In this document: piece by piece, positions 50,179-59,042 of the stretch
Numbering within the stretch: position 1 is the stretch's first letter
How the letters are laid out: each line of letters begins with the position of its first letter
NCBI RefSeq assembly: GCF_003601985.1
Contig: NZ_QZXA01000022.1
Span: forward strand, 1 to 61,589
DNA: 61,589 bases
Direction: 5' to 3'
From: Mesorhizobium jarvisii
GTDB lineage: Bacteria; Pseudomonadota; Alphaproteobacteria; Rhizobiales; Rhizobiaceae
Translations under genes and position numbers: made by a program
The notes under the pieces: model-generated
Databases searched by the model: none
What the model was told of the DNA's origin: nothing
What the model saw: the letters and a program-made list of their open reading frames with translations, nothing else

Positions 50179-50337
50179 ACACCCCCTTCTGTCCTGCCGG
50201 ACATCTCCCCCGCAAGGGGGGAGATTGCGCGCTCACCCGCTTTCGCCAATCTCCAGCGCTGCAAAGGTGGGCCGGGCGTGCGAGCTGCCGATCTCCCCCC
50301 TTGCGGGGGAGATGGCCGGCAGGCCAGAGGGGGGTGT
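50179..50337. repeat. Inverted pair of palindromic repeats
   Basis: Units at 50179-50226 (ACATCTCCCCCGCAAGGGGG) and 50291-50337 (ATCTCCCCCCTTGCGGGGGA, then GGCCGGCAGGCCAGAGGGGG) are mutual inverse copies. They fill most of the 215-base gap before the hydrolase gene. Confidence 0.75.
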
Positions 50338-50370
50338 GCCAGAACGCGGCCTTTCCGGGAAGACCGCCCC

Positions 50371-51015
50371 ATGACCAGCTTCCTCTTCGATGGCTTCGAC
50401 ACCGCTCCCGTCACCATCCTCCTCGCCCATGGCGCCGGCGCTTCGATGGATTCCCCCTCGATGACCGCCACCGCCAAGGCGCTGGCCGCCGCCGGCTTCC
50501 AGGTCGCGCGCTTCGAATTCCACTATATGGCTGCGCGCCGCTACGGCCAGCGCAAGCCGCCGCCGCGTGCCGAGACGGTCAACCCGGAATATATCAAGGC
50601 GATTGCTGATCTCAGGGCCAAGGGCGTGACCGGGAAGCTTATCATCGGCGGCAAGTCGATGGGCGGGCGCGTCGCTTCGATGGTCGCGGACGAGATGTTT
50701 GCCAAGGGCGAGATTTCAGGGCTGGTCTGTTTCGGATATCCCTTCCATCCGCCCGGAAAACCCGACCAGCTGCGCACCAAGCATTTGACCGGGCTGAAGA
50801 CGCCGACGCTGATTTTTCAGGGCACGCGCGACGAGTTCGGCACGCGCGACGAGGTGGCGGGTTATGGGCTGTCCGATGCGATCGAGGTGATCTGGCTCGA
50901 GGATGGCGACCATGACCTCAAGCCGCGCAAGGGCATTTCGGGATTTTCGACGGCCGATCATCTGAAGACCATGGCGGAGACGGTGAAGGCTTGGGCAGGC
51001 CGGATCGCCTCCTGA
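50371..51015 (+). CDS. Alpha/beta hydrolase of the KANL3/Tex30 type
   Basis: 214 residues from ATG 50371. ILLAHGAGASMDSPSM gives the oxyanion region, the nucleophile elbow is GGKSMGGR, the acid lies in LIFQGTRDEFGTRDE and the His in LEDGDHDLKPRKG. Small serine hydrolases of this family have unknown substrates. It lies between the Ku-coupled gene and xthA on the same strand, 7 bases before xthA, and is likely cotranscribed with xthA. Confidence 0.85.
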   Translation: MTSFLFDGFDTAPVTILLAHGAGASMDSPSMTATAKALAAAGFQVARFEFHYMAARRYGQRKPPPRAETVNPEYIKAIADLRAKGVTGKLIIGGKSMGGRVASMVADEMFAKGEISGLVCFGYPFHPPGKPDQLRTKHLTGLKTPTLIFQGTRDEFGTRDEVAGYGLSDAIEVIWLEDGDHDLKPRKGISGFSTADHLKTMAETVKAWAGRIAS

Positions 51016-51022
51016 TACAACC

Positions 51023-51793
51023 ATGAAACTCGCCACCTTCAACATCAACAACATCAACAACCGGCTGGAAAACCTGCTGGCATGGCTGGCGGTGGCGAAG
51101 CCCGATGTCGTCTGCCTGCAGGAACTCAAGGCGCGCGACATGCAGTTTCCGCGCACGGCGCTGGCCGAGGCCGGTTATGGCGCGGTGTGGAAGGGTGAGC
51201 CGACATGGAACGGCGTCGCCATCCTGGCGCGTGGCGCCGAGCCGGTGCTGACCCGCGATGCCTTGCCCGGCGACGATGCCGACCGGCAGAGCCGCTATAT
51301 CGAGGCGGCGGTCGACGGCATCGTCATTGCCTGCCTCTATGCGCCGAACGGCAATCCGCAGCCGGGGCCGAAATTCCAGTACAAGCTTGGCTGGCACAAG
51401 CGGCTGGAGGCGCATGCGGCGCAACTCATCGACACCGGCCTGCCGGTCGTGCTGGCCGGCGACTACAACATCGTGCCCGAGCCGCGCGACATCTATGCCA
51501 CGCGCTCCTATGACGACAACGCGCTGGTGCAGCCGGAAAGCCGCGCCGCATTCGCCGCCCTCATCGAGCAGGGCTGGGTCGATGCGTTGCGCAAGGTCTA
51601 TCCGAAGGAGACGCTCTACACCTTCTGGGATTACCGCAGGAACCGCTGGCCGCGCGATGCGGGCTTAAGGCTGGACCACATCTTGCTGTCGAAGACGCTC
51701 GCCCGCCGACTGAAGGGGGCGGGTATCGACCACGACGTGCGCGGCGAGGATGGCGCCAGCGATCATGCGCCTGTCTGGGTGGAGTTGAAGTAG
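51023..51793 (+). CDS. xthA: Exodeoxyribonuclease III / AP endonuclease
   Basis: 256 residues of the EEP nuclease fold: MKLATFNINNINNR, metal ligand E34 in CLQELKA, catalytic region GDYNIVPEPRDIY, DAGLRLDHILLS and final SDHAPVWVEL, all conserved ExoIII motifs. Cleaves abasic sites, removes 3' blocking groups and degrades one strand of duplex DNA from 3' ends. Placed next to ligD/ku, it can provide 3' cleaning for end joining as well as base excision repair. Confidence 0.95.
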   Translation: MKLATFNINNINNRLENLLAWLAVAKPDVVCLQELKARDMQFPRTALAEAGYGAVWKGEPTWNGVAILARGAEPVLTRDALPGDDADRQSRYIEAAVDGIVIACLYAPNGNPQPGPKFQYKLGWHKRLEAHAAQLIDTGLPVVLAGDYNIVPEPRDIYATRSYDDNALVQPESRAAFAALIEQGWVDALRKVYPKETLYTFWDYRRNRWPRDAGLRLDHILLSKTLARRLKGAGIDHDVRGEDGASDHAPVWVELK

Positions 51794-52137
51794 CTCGCCT
51801 TGGTCATCTCCCGGCAAGCGGCGACGCCCCGGAGTATTCGCGCTTCAGCAGGCTCATGATTTGGGCGTCGACAGGCTCGTTACCGTCCTGCCGGTCAGCA
51901 CCGGTTTGGTCGCCTGTGTCATGGACGCTCCCTTGATTGGCCCAGCCTTGTTTCGAACGAAGCACGGAATGTCCAGCCATTTCCGTGCGTTCGCGCCCAC
52001 GCGGCATTCGCTCCGGCGGCCACTCGACTCCGCCGCGGTCTTGCGTAAGATCGGTCGCGGCGAGGGAATTCGATGCGACCACAGCCTGCCAATATCGAGG
52101 CCGATGCCGTCATCGGCGGCATCATGAGCCTTGCGCC
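51794..52137. other. Gene-free stretch with very short minus-strand frames
   Basis: 344 bases between xthA and the WD40 gene. A 22-codon minus-strand frame starting at 51922 (MTQATKPVLTGRTVTSLSTP) has GGGAGCG 3 bases upstream, and another frame ends SLLKREYSGASPLAGR at 51804; either might be a micro-peptide. Neither is supported enough to call. Confidence 0.3.
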
Positions 52138-53733
52138 ATGACCAGGGGTGCTGACAGGTTGATGGCGGTGCTGCTGATGGCGCTGGCCGCGGCTTGCCTT
52201 GTCCATCTCTATCTCTTGCCGGGCGGCAAGGGTTTCGGTCTGACGGCCATGCATGAGCCTTGGGCGACGCAGCTGGTGGCCTTCTCGCTGCTGGCGTTCG
52301 CCTGCCTCGTCGGCGCGGTGCTGTTCTGGGCCGGGCTATTGCCGGGGCGGCCGACGCATCTGGCCGGGACACCGCTATTCGGCCGCGCGGCCGAGGCGCA
52401 GGAGACCGGCAGGCCCGGCCTGCGCAAGATCTTTTTCGCGTTGCCGTTGATCGTGCTCGCAGCACTGGCCGTCGACCGGTTCGGCCCGTGGGGCGGCGGC
52501 GAGGTGGCCAGCCTGCCGAACGAACCGCCGAATGAACCGAAGACGGCCGAACCCAAGCCCAGTGAACCCAAGCCCAGTGAACCCAAGCCCGATGAACCCA
52601 AACTTGCCGAGCCCAAACCCGCTGAGCCGAAGGGCCAGGATGTCGCCAGCGCACCACCGGCACCTGAGCCTGCCCCTGCGCCAGCCCCGCAACCAGCTCC
52701 GCCACCGATAGCCGCCAACCCGCCGCCGGCATCCGCGCCGCAGGCGCCGGCCGCTCCGCCGGAGGTCGCGGTCGTTCCGCCGCCCACCGTGGCGCCGTTG
52801 CCGCCACCACCGCCGGCGGCGCCGACGCAGCCGGACGGCCATCGCGACGCGGTCGTCTGGCTTTCGGTCGCGCCGGACGGCCGATCGATCATGAGCGCCA
52901 GCACCGATCGTGTGATCAAGCTGTGGGACATTGGCGGCAAGCACCTCATCCGCAACCTCGGCGTCCACAAGGACATGGCGCGCACCGCGCTCTACATGCC
53001 CGACGGCGTCAGCGCGCTGACGGGCGGCGACGATGGCGAGATCGTGCTGCGCAAACTTGCCGACGGCGCCGTGCTGCATGTCTTCCAGGCCGGCCAGAAT
53101 GGCGGCGTCAACAAGCTGGCGATCAGCCCGGACGGCAAGAGTGCCGTCAGCGGGCATGACACCGGCAATGTCATCGTCTGGGATCTCGTCAACAATTCCG
53201 TGCTGCATGTGCTGACCGGACACGACTGGTCGATCAGCGCGGTCGCCGTCTCGCCCGACGGCAAGCAGGCGCTCAGCGGCAGCATCGACGGCACGCTGAA
53301 ACTCTGGGACATCGAGAGCGGCAAGCAATTGCGCAGCTGGCACGGCCACGAGCAAGGCACCTATGGCGCGGTGTTCACCGCCGACGGGCACCATCTGATC
53401 ACCGGAAGCGGCGACCTGACGATCAAGGTCTGGGATCTCGACAACGGCCGCGAGGTGACGCGCTTCGAAGGCCATGAAGGCACGGTCTACACGCTGGCGC
53501 TGTCGGCCGACGGCAAGCGCCTGCTGTCGGGCTCGCTCGACGGCACGGCACGGCTGTGGGACATGGAGACCGGCAACCAGATCGCCCTGTTCGACAGCCA
53601 GACCGGGCCGATCTACGCCGTGGCCTTCGCCCCCGACGGCACGGTGCTGACCGGCGGCTACGACCGAACCATCAGGGATTGGCCAGCGGCTGGAGGGGAT
53701 GGTGTGGTGCTGTTTGCCGGCGCCCCGGGTTGA
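52138..53733 (+). CDS. Membrane-anchored WD40 repeat protein with Pro-rich linker
   Basis: 531 residues from ATG 52138; ATG 52162 is another option. Three membrane helices (about 9-28, 42-65, 100-117), a Pro-rich linker (~125-230) with EPKPS-type five-residue repeats, then a seven-bladed WD40 propeller (~235-525; DGTLKLWDIESGKQL, DLTIKVWDLDNGREV, DGTARLWDMETGNQI). Odd helix number places the propeller in the periplasm if the N-terminus is inside. WD40 propellers are protein docking platforms. Partners unknown. No kinase or protease domain is fused. Confidence 0.85.
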   Translation: MTRGADRLMAVLLMALAAACLVHLYLLPGGKGFGLTAMHEPWATQLVAFSLLAFACLVGAVLFWAGLLPGRPTHLAGTPLFGRAAEAQETGRPGLRKIFFALPLIVLAALAVDRFGPWGGGEVASLPNEPPNEPKTAEPKPSEPKPSEPKPDEPKLAEPKPAEPKGQDVASAPPAPEPAPAPAPQPAPPPIAANPPPASAPQAPAAPPEVAVVPPPTVAPLPPPPPAAPTQPDGHRDAVVWLSVAPDGRSIMSASTDRVIKLWDIGGKHLIRNLGVHKDMARTALYMPDGVSALTGGDDGEIVLRKLADGAVLHVFQAGQNGGVNKLAISPDGKSAVSGHDTGNVIVWDLVNNSVLHVLTGHDWSISAVAVSPDGKQALSGSIDGTLKLWDIESGKQLRSWHGHEQGTYGAVFTADGHHLITGSGDLTIKVWDLDNGREVTRFEGHEGTVYTLALSADGKRLLSGSLDGTARLWDMETGNQIALFDSQTGPIYAVAFAPDGTVLTGGYDRTIRDWPAAGGDGVVLFAGAPG

Positions 53734-53805
53734 GGGTCTGGTGAGGCTGGTTCTTCTTGTTGGGCAAGTTCTTGATCGCCTTCCCCGCCATGCTATGTAA
53801 AAATC

Positions 53806-54357
53806 ATGTCAGCACCCAGCCTCATGGCCAAAGCGCCACTCGTCGTGATCGATCTTCAGACCGGCATGTTCGACGGCCGGCACGAGCCGCCGATACACGA
53901 CGCACCTGCCATTGCCGAGCGCGCCCGGGCGGTGATCGACTGGGCAAGGCGCGGTGGACGCAAGGTCGCTTTCGTCAGGCATGATGGACCCGAAGGCGAT
54001 CCGCTGGCGCCGGGCGAACCGGGTTGGCCGGTGTGGCCAGCCCTTGGCCAGGCCGACGATGAGCCGACCTTCGCCAAATCCGTGCGCGATGCTTTCAGCA
54101 ATCCGGCCTTTGGCGACTGGGTCGCCGGGCAGGGAGACGGGGGCGTCGTGATCCTCGGCGCACAGAGCGATTTTTGCGTCGCGGCAACCGTCAGGGGCGC
54201 GATCGCCAGGGGGCTCGGTGTCACCGTGGTTTCCGATGCCCACAGCACGCTGGACAGCGCCAGCGAGAGCGCTGAGCGGATCATCGCCCGGCACAATGAC
54301 GAATTCGCCGAGGCCGGCGTCAATCTGGTGACGACGAAGGTGCTGGTTGGCGGCTGA
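53806..54357 (+). CDS. Isochorismatase-family cysteine hydrolase
   Basis: 183 residues. Catalytic triad of the family: D16 in LVVIDLQTGMFDG, Lys in PTFAKSVRDAF near 91, Cys in GAQSDFCVAATV near 124. The cis-peptide region precedes the Cys. Members hydrolyse isochorismate, nicotinamide or other amides; the substrate is not evident. A stand-alone gene between the WD40 and amidohydrolase genes. Confidence 0.9.
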   Translation: MSAPSLMAKAPLVVIDLQTGMFDGRHEPPIHDAPAIAERARAVIDWARRGGRKVAFVRHDGPEGDPLAPGEPGWPVWPALGQADDEPTFAKSVRDAFSNPAFGDWVAGQGDGGVVILGAQSDFCVAATVRGAIARGLGVTVVSDAHSTLDSASESAERIIARHNDEFAEAGVNLVTTKVLVGG

Positions 54358-54672
54358 AGCGGCAGTCATAGCAGGCCGGCCCGCCGGACGGATCACAGTG
54401 CCAAGCCATGGCCGACGCGGGCGGGGGGGCGCATTGTTGGGATGGCTGGGCGCCCGCGTCAACCAGGGCGGCTCGTACCGCCGCGATAACACAATGGCAC
54501 ATTGCCGGGCCGCCGAAACTTCCGCGAAAGCGGAATAGGCAAGAGCCGCGGTGCGGATTCGCGCTCTGCCTCGCCGGAACATTCGCCAAGGGCAATTTCG
54601 TGAAACAGTTTTTCGCCGCCGCCGCATTGACCCGCGGCGGGCGGGCGGCGAGGACTGGCGCTTTCAGGAGAG
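54358..54672. other. Gene-free stretch
   Basis: 315 bases with no supported frame, terminator or repeat seen. It probably contains the promoter of the amidohydrolase gene, which starts after AGGAGA at 54665. Confidence 0.5.
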
Positions 54673-54681
54673 ATGGCGCCC

Positions 54682-55926
54682 ATGAGCGAGCGGACGATTT
54701 TGAGCGAACAGACGATTTTCCGCAACGCGAAGCTGGCCGATGGGTCGCTGGCGGATTTCTTCGTCACCGGCGGCCGCTTTAGCGCCATCGCGCCAGCCGG
54801 CAAGGCGCCGCCGGCTGATTTCGCCGCCGTTGCCCCCGGCACCGTCGACCCCGCCATCATCGACCTTGATGGCCAGCTTGTCGTGCCGGCCTTCGTCGAG
54901 GGCCACATCCATCTCGACACCTCGTTTTATGGCGATGCCTGGCGCCCGCACATTCCCTGCACCAACGGGTTCGACGTGCGCGAGCGTGTCGCCTTCCAGG
55001 CGCGAAACCTTGCCGGCGCCGCGCCGATGGCGGAGCGCGCGAAGAACCAGCTCGAGCTCTGCGTCGGCAATGGCAGCCTGGTCATGCGCAGCCATGTCAT
55101 GGTCGACGCCTCGGTCGGGCTCAGCCATGTCGAAACCATCCTGGCCGTGCGCGAAAAATACCGCGACCTCATCGACATCCAGCTCGTTGCCTTCCCGCAA
55201 AGCGGCATCCTGTCCTCGCCTGGCACGGCGGAACTGCTCGACGAGGCGCTGAAGCTCGGCTGCGACCTTGTCGGCGGGCTCGACCCCGCCAGCTTCGACC
55301 GCGACGTGAACGGCCATCTTGATGTGGTGTTCACCCTGGCGCAGAAGCATGGCGCCGGCGTCGACATCCACCTGCATGATGGCGGCGCGCTCGGCGTGTT
55401 CCAGGTCGAGGAGATCGCCGCGCGGACAAAGGCGCTCGGCATGGCGGGCCATGTCGCCGTCAGCCATGCCTATGGCCTTGGCGACATCCCCGCCGACGCC
55501 GTGGCGAAGGCCGGCGCGATGCTGGCGGCCGCCGGCGTGGCGATCATGACCAACGCGCCCGGCAACCATGCCTTCCCGCCGGTGGCGGCCCTGCGGCAGG
55601 CTGGCGTCACCGTGTTCAGCGGTTCCGACAACATCCGCGATTCCTGGTGGCCCTACGGCGATGGCGACATGCTGAACCGGGCCAACATGATCGGCTATCG
55701 CTCCGGCTTCTACGAGGACCGCGAGCTCGAGGCGGCGTTCGATGTGGTGACCCGTGCCGGCGCCAGCGCGCTGGGGCTGGCGGACTATGGCATCGTTGTC
55801 GGCGCCAGCGCCGACTTCGTCGCCATGTCGGCGCAGCACGTGCCCGAGGCGGTGGTCGCCGTGCCAAAGGACCGCACGGTCTATCGCCGGGGCAGGGCGG
55901 TAGCGGAGGATGGCAAGATGGGGTGA
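54682..55926 (+). CDS. Cytosine-deaminase-like metal-dependent amidohydrolase
   Basis: 414 residues; ATG 54682 is preferred because AGGAG is 11 bases away, while ATG 54673 is only 2 bases from it. Metal motif VEGHIHLDTSFYG, Glu/His in VDIHLHDGG and VAVSHAYGLGD, and FSGSDNIRDSWWPYGDGDML, which matches the catalytic Asp motif of CodA (GHDDVFDPWYPLG-type). Deaminates or hydrolyses a cyclic amide such as cytosine, creatinine or a triazine; which one is unknown. No transporter gene adjoins it. Confidence 0.85.
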   Translation: MSERTILSEQTIFRNAKLADGSLADFFVTGGRFSAIAPAGKAPPADFAAVAPGTVDPAIIDLDGQLVVPAFVEGHIHLDTSFYGDAWRPHIPCTNGFDVRERVAFQARNLAGAAPMAERAKNQLELCVGNGSLVMRSHVMVDASVGLSHVETILAVREKYRDLIDIQLVAFPQSGILSSPGTAELLDEALKLGCDLVGGLDPASFDRDVNGHLDVVFTLAQKHGAGVDIHLHDGGALGVFQVEEIAARTKALGMAGHVAVSHAYGLGDIPADAVAKAGAMLAAAGVAIMTNAPGNHAFPPVAALRQAGVTVFSGSDNIRDSWWPYGDGDMLNRANMIGYRSGFYEDRELEAAFDVVTRAGASALGLADYGIVVGASADFVAMSAQHVPEAVVAVPKDRTVYRRGRAVAEDGKMG

Positions 55927-55973
55927 GGGGTGTTGGCCAGCAGCCTCCCCCCGACAAGGGAAACAAGCGTTGA

Positions 55974-57161
55974 TTACGGGGAGCCGCCGCCGACCTTGTT
56001 TCTCTTGCCAGAATTTATGTTCCACTTCGAAATCTTTGAGCCGTAGGCGTTCGACTGAATGTTCCATCCGCTTGAGCTTGCACCAAGAGAATTTGCGACC
56101 CTTAGATACTGGTAAACGTTTCCAGTTATGTTTCCAAAATTTGCCGCGCTGTCGACAATGACGCCAGAGCCACTGCTTTTACCGAATGGATTGAAGATGT
56201 TGTTCTCTGCAATTACGAATTGATCGCCACCGCCATTAATATGGACCCCGCTTCCGGATTTTGGTATCTCAATCGTATTGTGTGTTACATATAGACCGAC
56301 AATCGGGGAAAAAGTGGCAATAGTATCGCCCTTAACGTCAAATGAACTATCGGAGATGTTGATCTGATCAACCTCCGATTCGGCCGCTGGAACGACAATT
56401 CCAGCTTCACCATTGAGGAAATTGCTCTGAGTCACAAAAAGTCCCTGAAACAATGTTCCCAGCGAAATACCATTCGCAGTATTAATAAAATTGCTCTTCG
56501 AGACCATCATGTTAAAAGCGTAGCAGTGACTGGTCGCGTTGCCCGTAGCAAAAATTCCCTGCATGCTGGAGCCGTTCTCTCCAAAGAAGTCGACGCTATC
56601 AACATCAACAAACGATAGATTGTTAAGGGTTAACCCTCGACCCCAGTGATTTCTAAAGGGAAAACTTCCCGTGCCTTCAATCGTCAGATTGCTGAAACGC
56701 GACGATTGTTTTGACCCTCCGCAATCAGAGCTGGTGACAGCGATCGCATCATGATCGTTCGCCGTCGCCGATAGAACAGCCATATTGTCCATTTGGATGG
56801 CTTCCTCGTTCGACAACGTGAAATTGAATCCTGCCGTCGTTCCAGTGAAGACGATCTTGGTCACGTTGGGGCCAGCGCCATGGACCGCAATGCTCGAACC
56901 CACGCCAGGTTTCGCCGTGGCCGGACCGCTGAATCTGTAGGTCCCAAGCCCGAACGATATGCAGATCGGCCGATTGCCAAAATGGCTGATGGCGGAATTC
57001 CAAGCCGCAAGACTGTCGGTCGAGCCGTTGCCGTTGCCACCGTATGCCTCAATCGCGACGCAGCCTGATATCACGTCGTCTGGCTTCGGGGGGACGGGCT
57101 GTGCAAAAGCCAACGATTGGAGCGACAACCAGGCGACCATCAATGAAAGGCAGCGAAACAT
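55974..57161 (-). CDS. Secreted right-handed beta-helix (pectate-lyase-3-like) protein
   Basis: 395 residues from ATG 57161 (AAGG upstream). Signal peptide MFRCLSLMVAWLSLQSLAFA. The start of the mature part (AIEAYGGNGNGSTDSLAAWN) is the pectate_lyase_3 opening; the rest consists of short Asn/Ser/Ile-rich turns (FFGENGSSMQGIF, GLYVTHNTIEIP, FVIAENNIFNPFG) typical of parallel beta-helices. No catalytic residues can be named; it may bind or cleave a polysaccharide at the surface. The gene is clearly more AT-rich than its neighbours, suggesting horizontal origin. Confidence 0.8.
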   Translation of the reverse strand: MFRCLSLMVAWLSLQSLAFAQPVPPKPDDVISGCVAIEAYGGNGNGSTDSLAAWNSAISHFGNRPICISFGLGTYRFSGPATAKPGVGSSIAVHGAGPNVTKIVFTGTTAGFNFTLSNEEAIQMDNMAVLSATANDHDAIAVTSSDCGGSKQSSRFSNLTIEGTGSFPFRNHWGRGLTLNNLSFVDVDSVDFFGENGSSMQGIFATGNATSHCYAFNMMVSKSNFINTANGISLGTLFQGLFVTQSNFLNGEAGIVVPAAESEVDQINISDSSFDVKGDTIATFSPIVGLYVTHNTIEIPKSGSGVHINGGGDQFVIAENNIFNPFGKSSGSGVIVDSAANFGNITGNVYQYLRVANSLGASSSGWNIQSNAYGSKISKWNINSGKRNKVGGGSP

Positions 57162-57313
57162 GGAAACCTTTCTCCCTATATCGGGACATAGTTCGGTGCT
57201 GCCGATGGGCATGCTAATTGTGGCTTGACGGTGGAGGAGTCAGTTACATTTCAGTAAGATTCCCCCTATGAGGCCGTCATTTCGGAGGGCGGCCGCGCGG
57301 CATGCAAGCTGGA

Positions 57314-57520
57314 TCAGTTTGCCGCACTGCGATCGGTAGCCTGAAACGATCGGGCGGGTGGGGAAGACAGCGCGCGTTGATCCGACGGCTCATCCTTGAG
57401 GTAGAGCAAGCCGCCCAGGACGAGGAATACAATTCCCACCGCCACAAGTCCGACCATCAACACGGCGACCGCTGTAGCCGGGCCGTGGCCTGTTCTGGTG
57501 ATGATGGACCGATGGTGCAT
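57314..57520 (-). CDS. Small membrane protein with general-stress promoter
   Basis: 68 residues from ATG 57520 (GAGGAAG upstream). One membrane helix (AVAVLMVGLVAVGIVFLVLG) preceded by a short basic N-terminus and followed by a polar tail. Not recognised as a named family. An exact EcfG promoter 43 bases upstream supports it as real and stress-induced. Confidence 0.65.
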   Translation of the reverse strand: MHHRSIITRTGHGPATAVAVLMVGLVAVGIVFLVLGGLLYLKDEPSDQRALSSPPARSFQATDRSAAN

Positions 57521-57563
57521 CGCTCTTCCTCGAAATTGGATCCGGTCCGCAAACTTGGCGGTT

Positions 57564-57588
57564 AACGATGGCAAAGGCGGGATGTTCC
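57564..57588 (-). promoter_or_regulatory. Sigma EcfG-type promoter
   Basis: Minus-strand GGAAC (57588-57584), 16-base spacer, CGTT (57567-57564), 43 bases before the ATG at 57520. Confidence 0.7.
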
Positions 57589-58085
57589 CGATTACGGGCC
57601 GTATCGGTCTTTTGCGTTTCCTTTTGGGACCAAGGTCTTAGGTGACTGAAGCAAAGGTCCGACGGGTCCTGTTCGGTTCCGGCAATGTCCATTGGATGTT
57701 CCGCTGTTTTAGCCAATTCATATATAATGCCTTTACCCTACCGGAGGCAAAAGCGGGCGTCGGACAGGGCAGAATATCGGCCGACCGCCATGTGACGATA
57801 GTGTGCTACCTTCCACAGCTATCGGACAAAAGGCCTTCCTCCAGGCAGATCAAGTGGAACCTCGTTCAGCCGGGACGGCGAGGCAAACAGGCTCCTGCCG
57901 ATGTTCAGGAATTCGAACTTGCAGACCTCGCGCCGGCTTTGCGGCGCTGCCATGTCGCGGTTGCGCACCGGCATGGTGAAGCCGAATTCGCCGCCTTGCC
58001 GTCCGCCGCGATCGATCCAGTACCGCGGCGGGGTTAGCCCTGAGGATTACGCCGACATTGCGAAGCGTGCGTTGTGTCCCTGAAG
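57589..58085. other. Gene-poor stretch with a possible gene remnant
   Basis: No full gene. On the minus strand a frame from about 58043 to a TAG at 57819 reads RYWIDRGGRQGGEFGFTMPV, then REVCKFEFLNIGRSLFASPS and ends PGGRPFVR; codon use is normal but no start precedes it except ATG 57974 within (51 residues). It may be the end of a lost gene. The plus-strand frame 57642-58037 (GTG start) runs antisense to it and is not supported. Confidence 0.3.
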
Positions 58086-58826
58086 CTAGCCCAGCCACCA
58101 CCACAGCGCCGCAAACACCACCAGCGCGGCCGCTACCGCCAGACCCAGCATGATGTAGGAGCCCTTGATGATGTCGCGGATGATCTTCTTGATTGTCTCG
58201 CGGTCGTTGAGGTTGGGGAAAGGCTCGTTGGGCAGCGCAACGCCGAGGAAATCGCAGAGCGGGCCCCAGCCTTCGGTCACTTTGTAGACCAGCAGCCTGT
58301 GCGGCGGCACCGCAGCCTTCACCTCGTCGATATAGGTGTTGTAGCGGGCAACCGCCTTGGCGCGGTCATTCATCACGCCGTCCAGCGTGCGGCCCCATAT
58401 CAGCTTGCGCGACATGTCGCCGAATTTCCAGCCGAAGGGGGTCAGCCATTCCAGGATCTTGAACTGCCAGACATTCTCGGTGAAGTAGATTGTGTCGATC
58501 GTGCTTTCGTACCACGCCTCGGCGCCGCGCGGATGCAGGGTCAAAAGCACCTTAGCGTCGGGGTAGGCGGCCAGCAATTCTTTCCACACGCAGCAGCCGG
58601 GATTGTCGACTGTCGCCGTATAGTTGGCGAAGACGCGGTTCCAGTCGTGCTGGCTGCCGGGTGGGCTGTTGGCCACCTTGCGCCAGAAATCGAGATGGCC
58701 CTTGTTGGCCTTGTTCATGATCACTTCCTGCATGTGATAGCAGGGCAAGCCGAGCCTGTTCAGCGCGGCAAAAGTCGACCACGTGCCGGTGCGGCCGAAA
58801 CCGGCTCCAATCAGTTCGAGCGTCAT
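58086..58826 (-). CDS. Sulfotransferase-family protein with C-terminal membrane helix
   Basis: 246 residues. The PAPS-binding P-loop is IGAGFGRTGTWSTFAAL at the N-terminus, and KELLAAYPDAKVLLTLHPRG, RLLVYKVTEGWGPLCDFL follow the Sulfotransfer_4 (Nod-factor-unrelated, eukaryote-like) pattern. The final ~20 residues (YIMLGLAVAAALVVFAALWW) form a membrane anchor. Possible substrates are lipids or glycans at the inner face of the membrane. Its neighbour on the opposite strand is an ExoX-like gene. Confidence 0.85.
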   Translation of the reverse strand: MTLELIGAGFGRTGTWSTFAALNRLGLPCYHMQEVIMNKANKGHLDFWRKVANSPPGSQHDWNRVFANYTATVDNPGCCVWKELLAAYPDAKVLLTLHPRGAEAWYESTIDTIYFTENVWQFKILEWLTPFGWKFGDMSRKLIWGRTLDGVMNDRAKAVARYNTYIDEVKAAVPPHRLLVYKVTEGWGPLCDFLGVALPNEPFPNLNDRETIKKIIRDIIKGSYIMLGLAVAAALVVFAALWWWLG

Positions 58827-59042
58827 TTCCCCATCCCGCGGACTTATTTTCTGCGCTACCCGCAGTCCTTGAGCATCAAATTGCTCCCGACCAGGTCAAC
58901 GCGCAACAAATTTCGAGGGTGGGCTAAGGTCGGACGATCACATAGTTGCGTAGTTGCTAAAATAATGGAACTTTGTCCGCGGGCATTGGGAATTCGGGCA
59001 GGGAGTCGTGTGAAACCGGGTGGTTTCGGCGATGTGGGATCG

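Noticed and set aside
51804..52082. Minus-strand 92-codon frame between xthA and the WD40 gene
   Set aside because: Low-complexity, no recognised domain; only its last ~20 residues look protein-like.
57642..58037. Plus-strand 131-codon frame with GTG start
   Set aside because: No ribosome binding site, unlike composition along its length, and its second half is antisense to a more protein-like frame.
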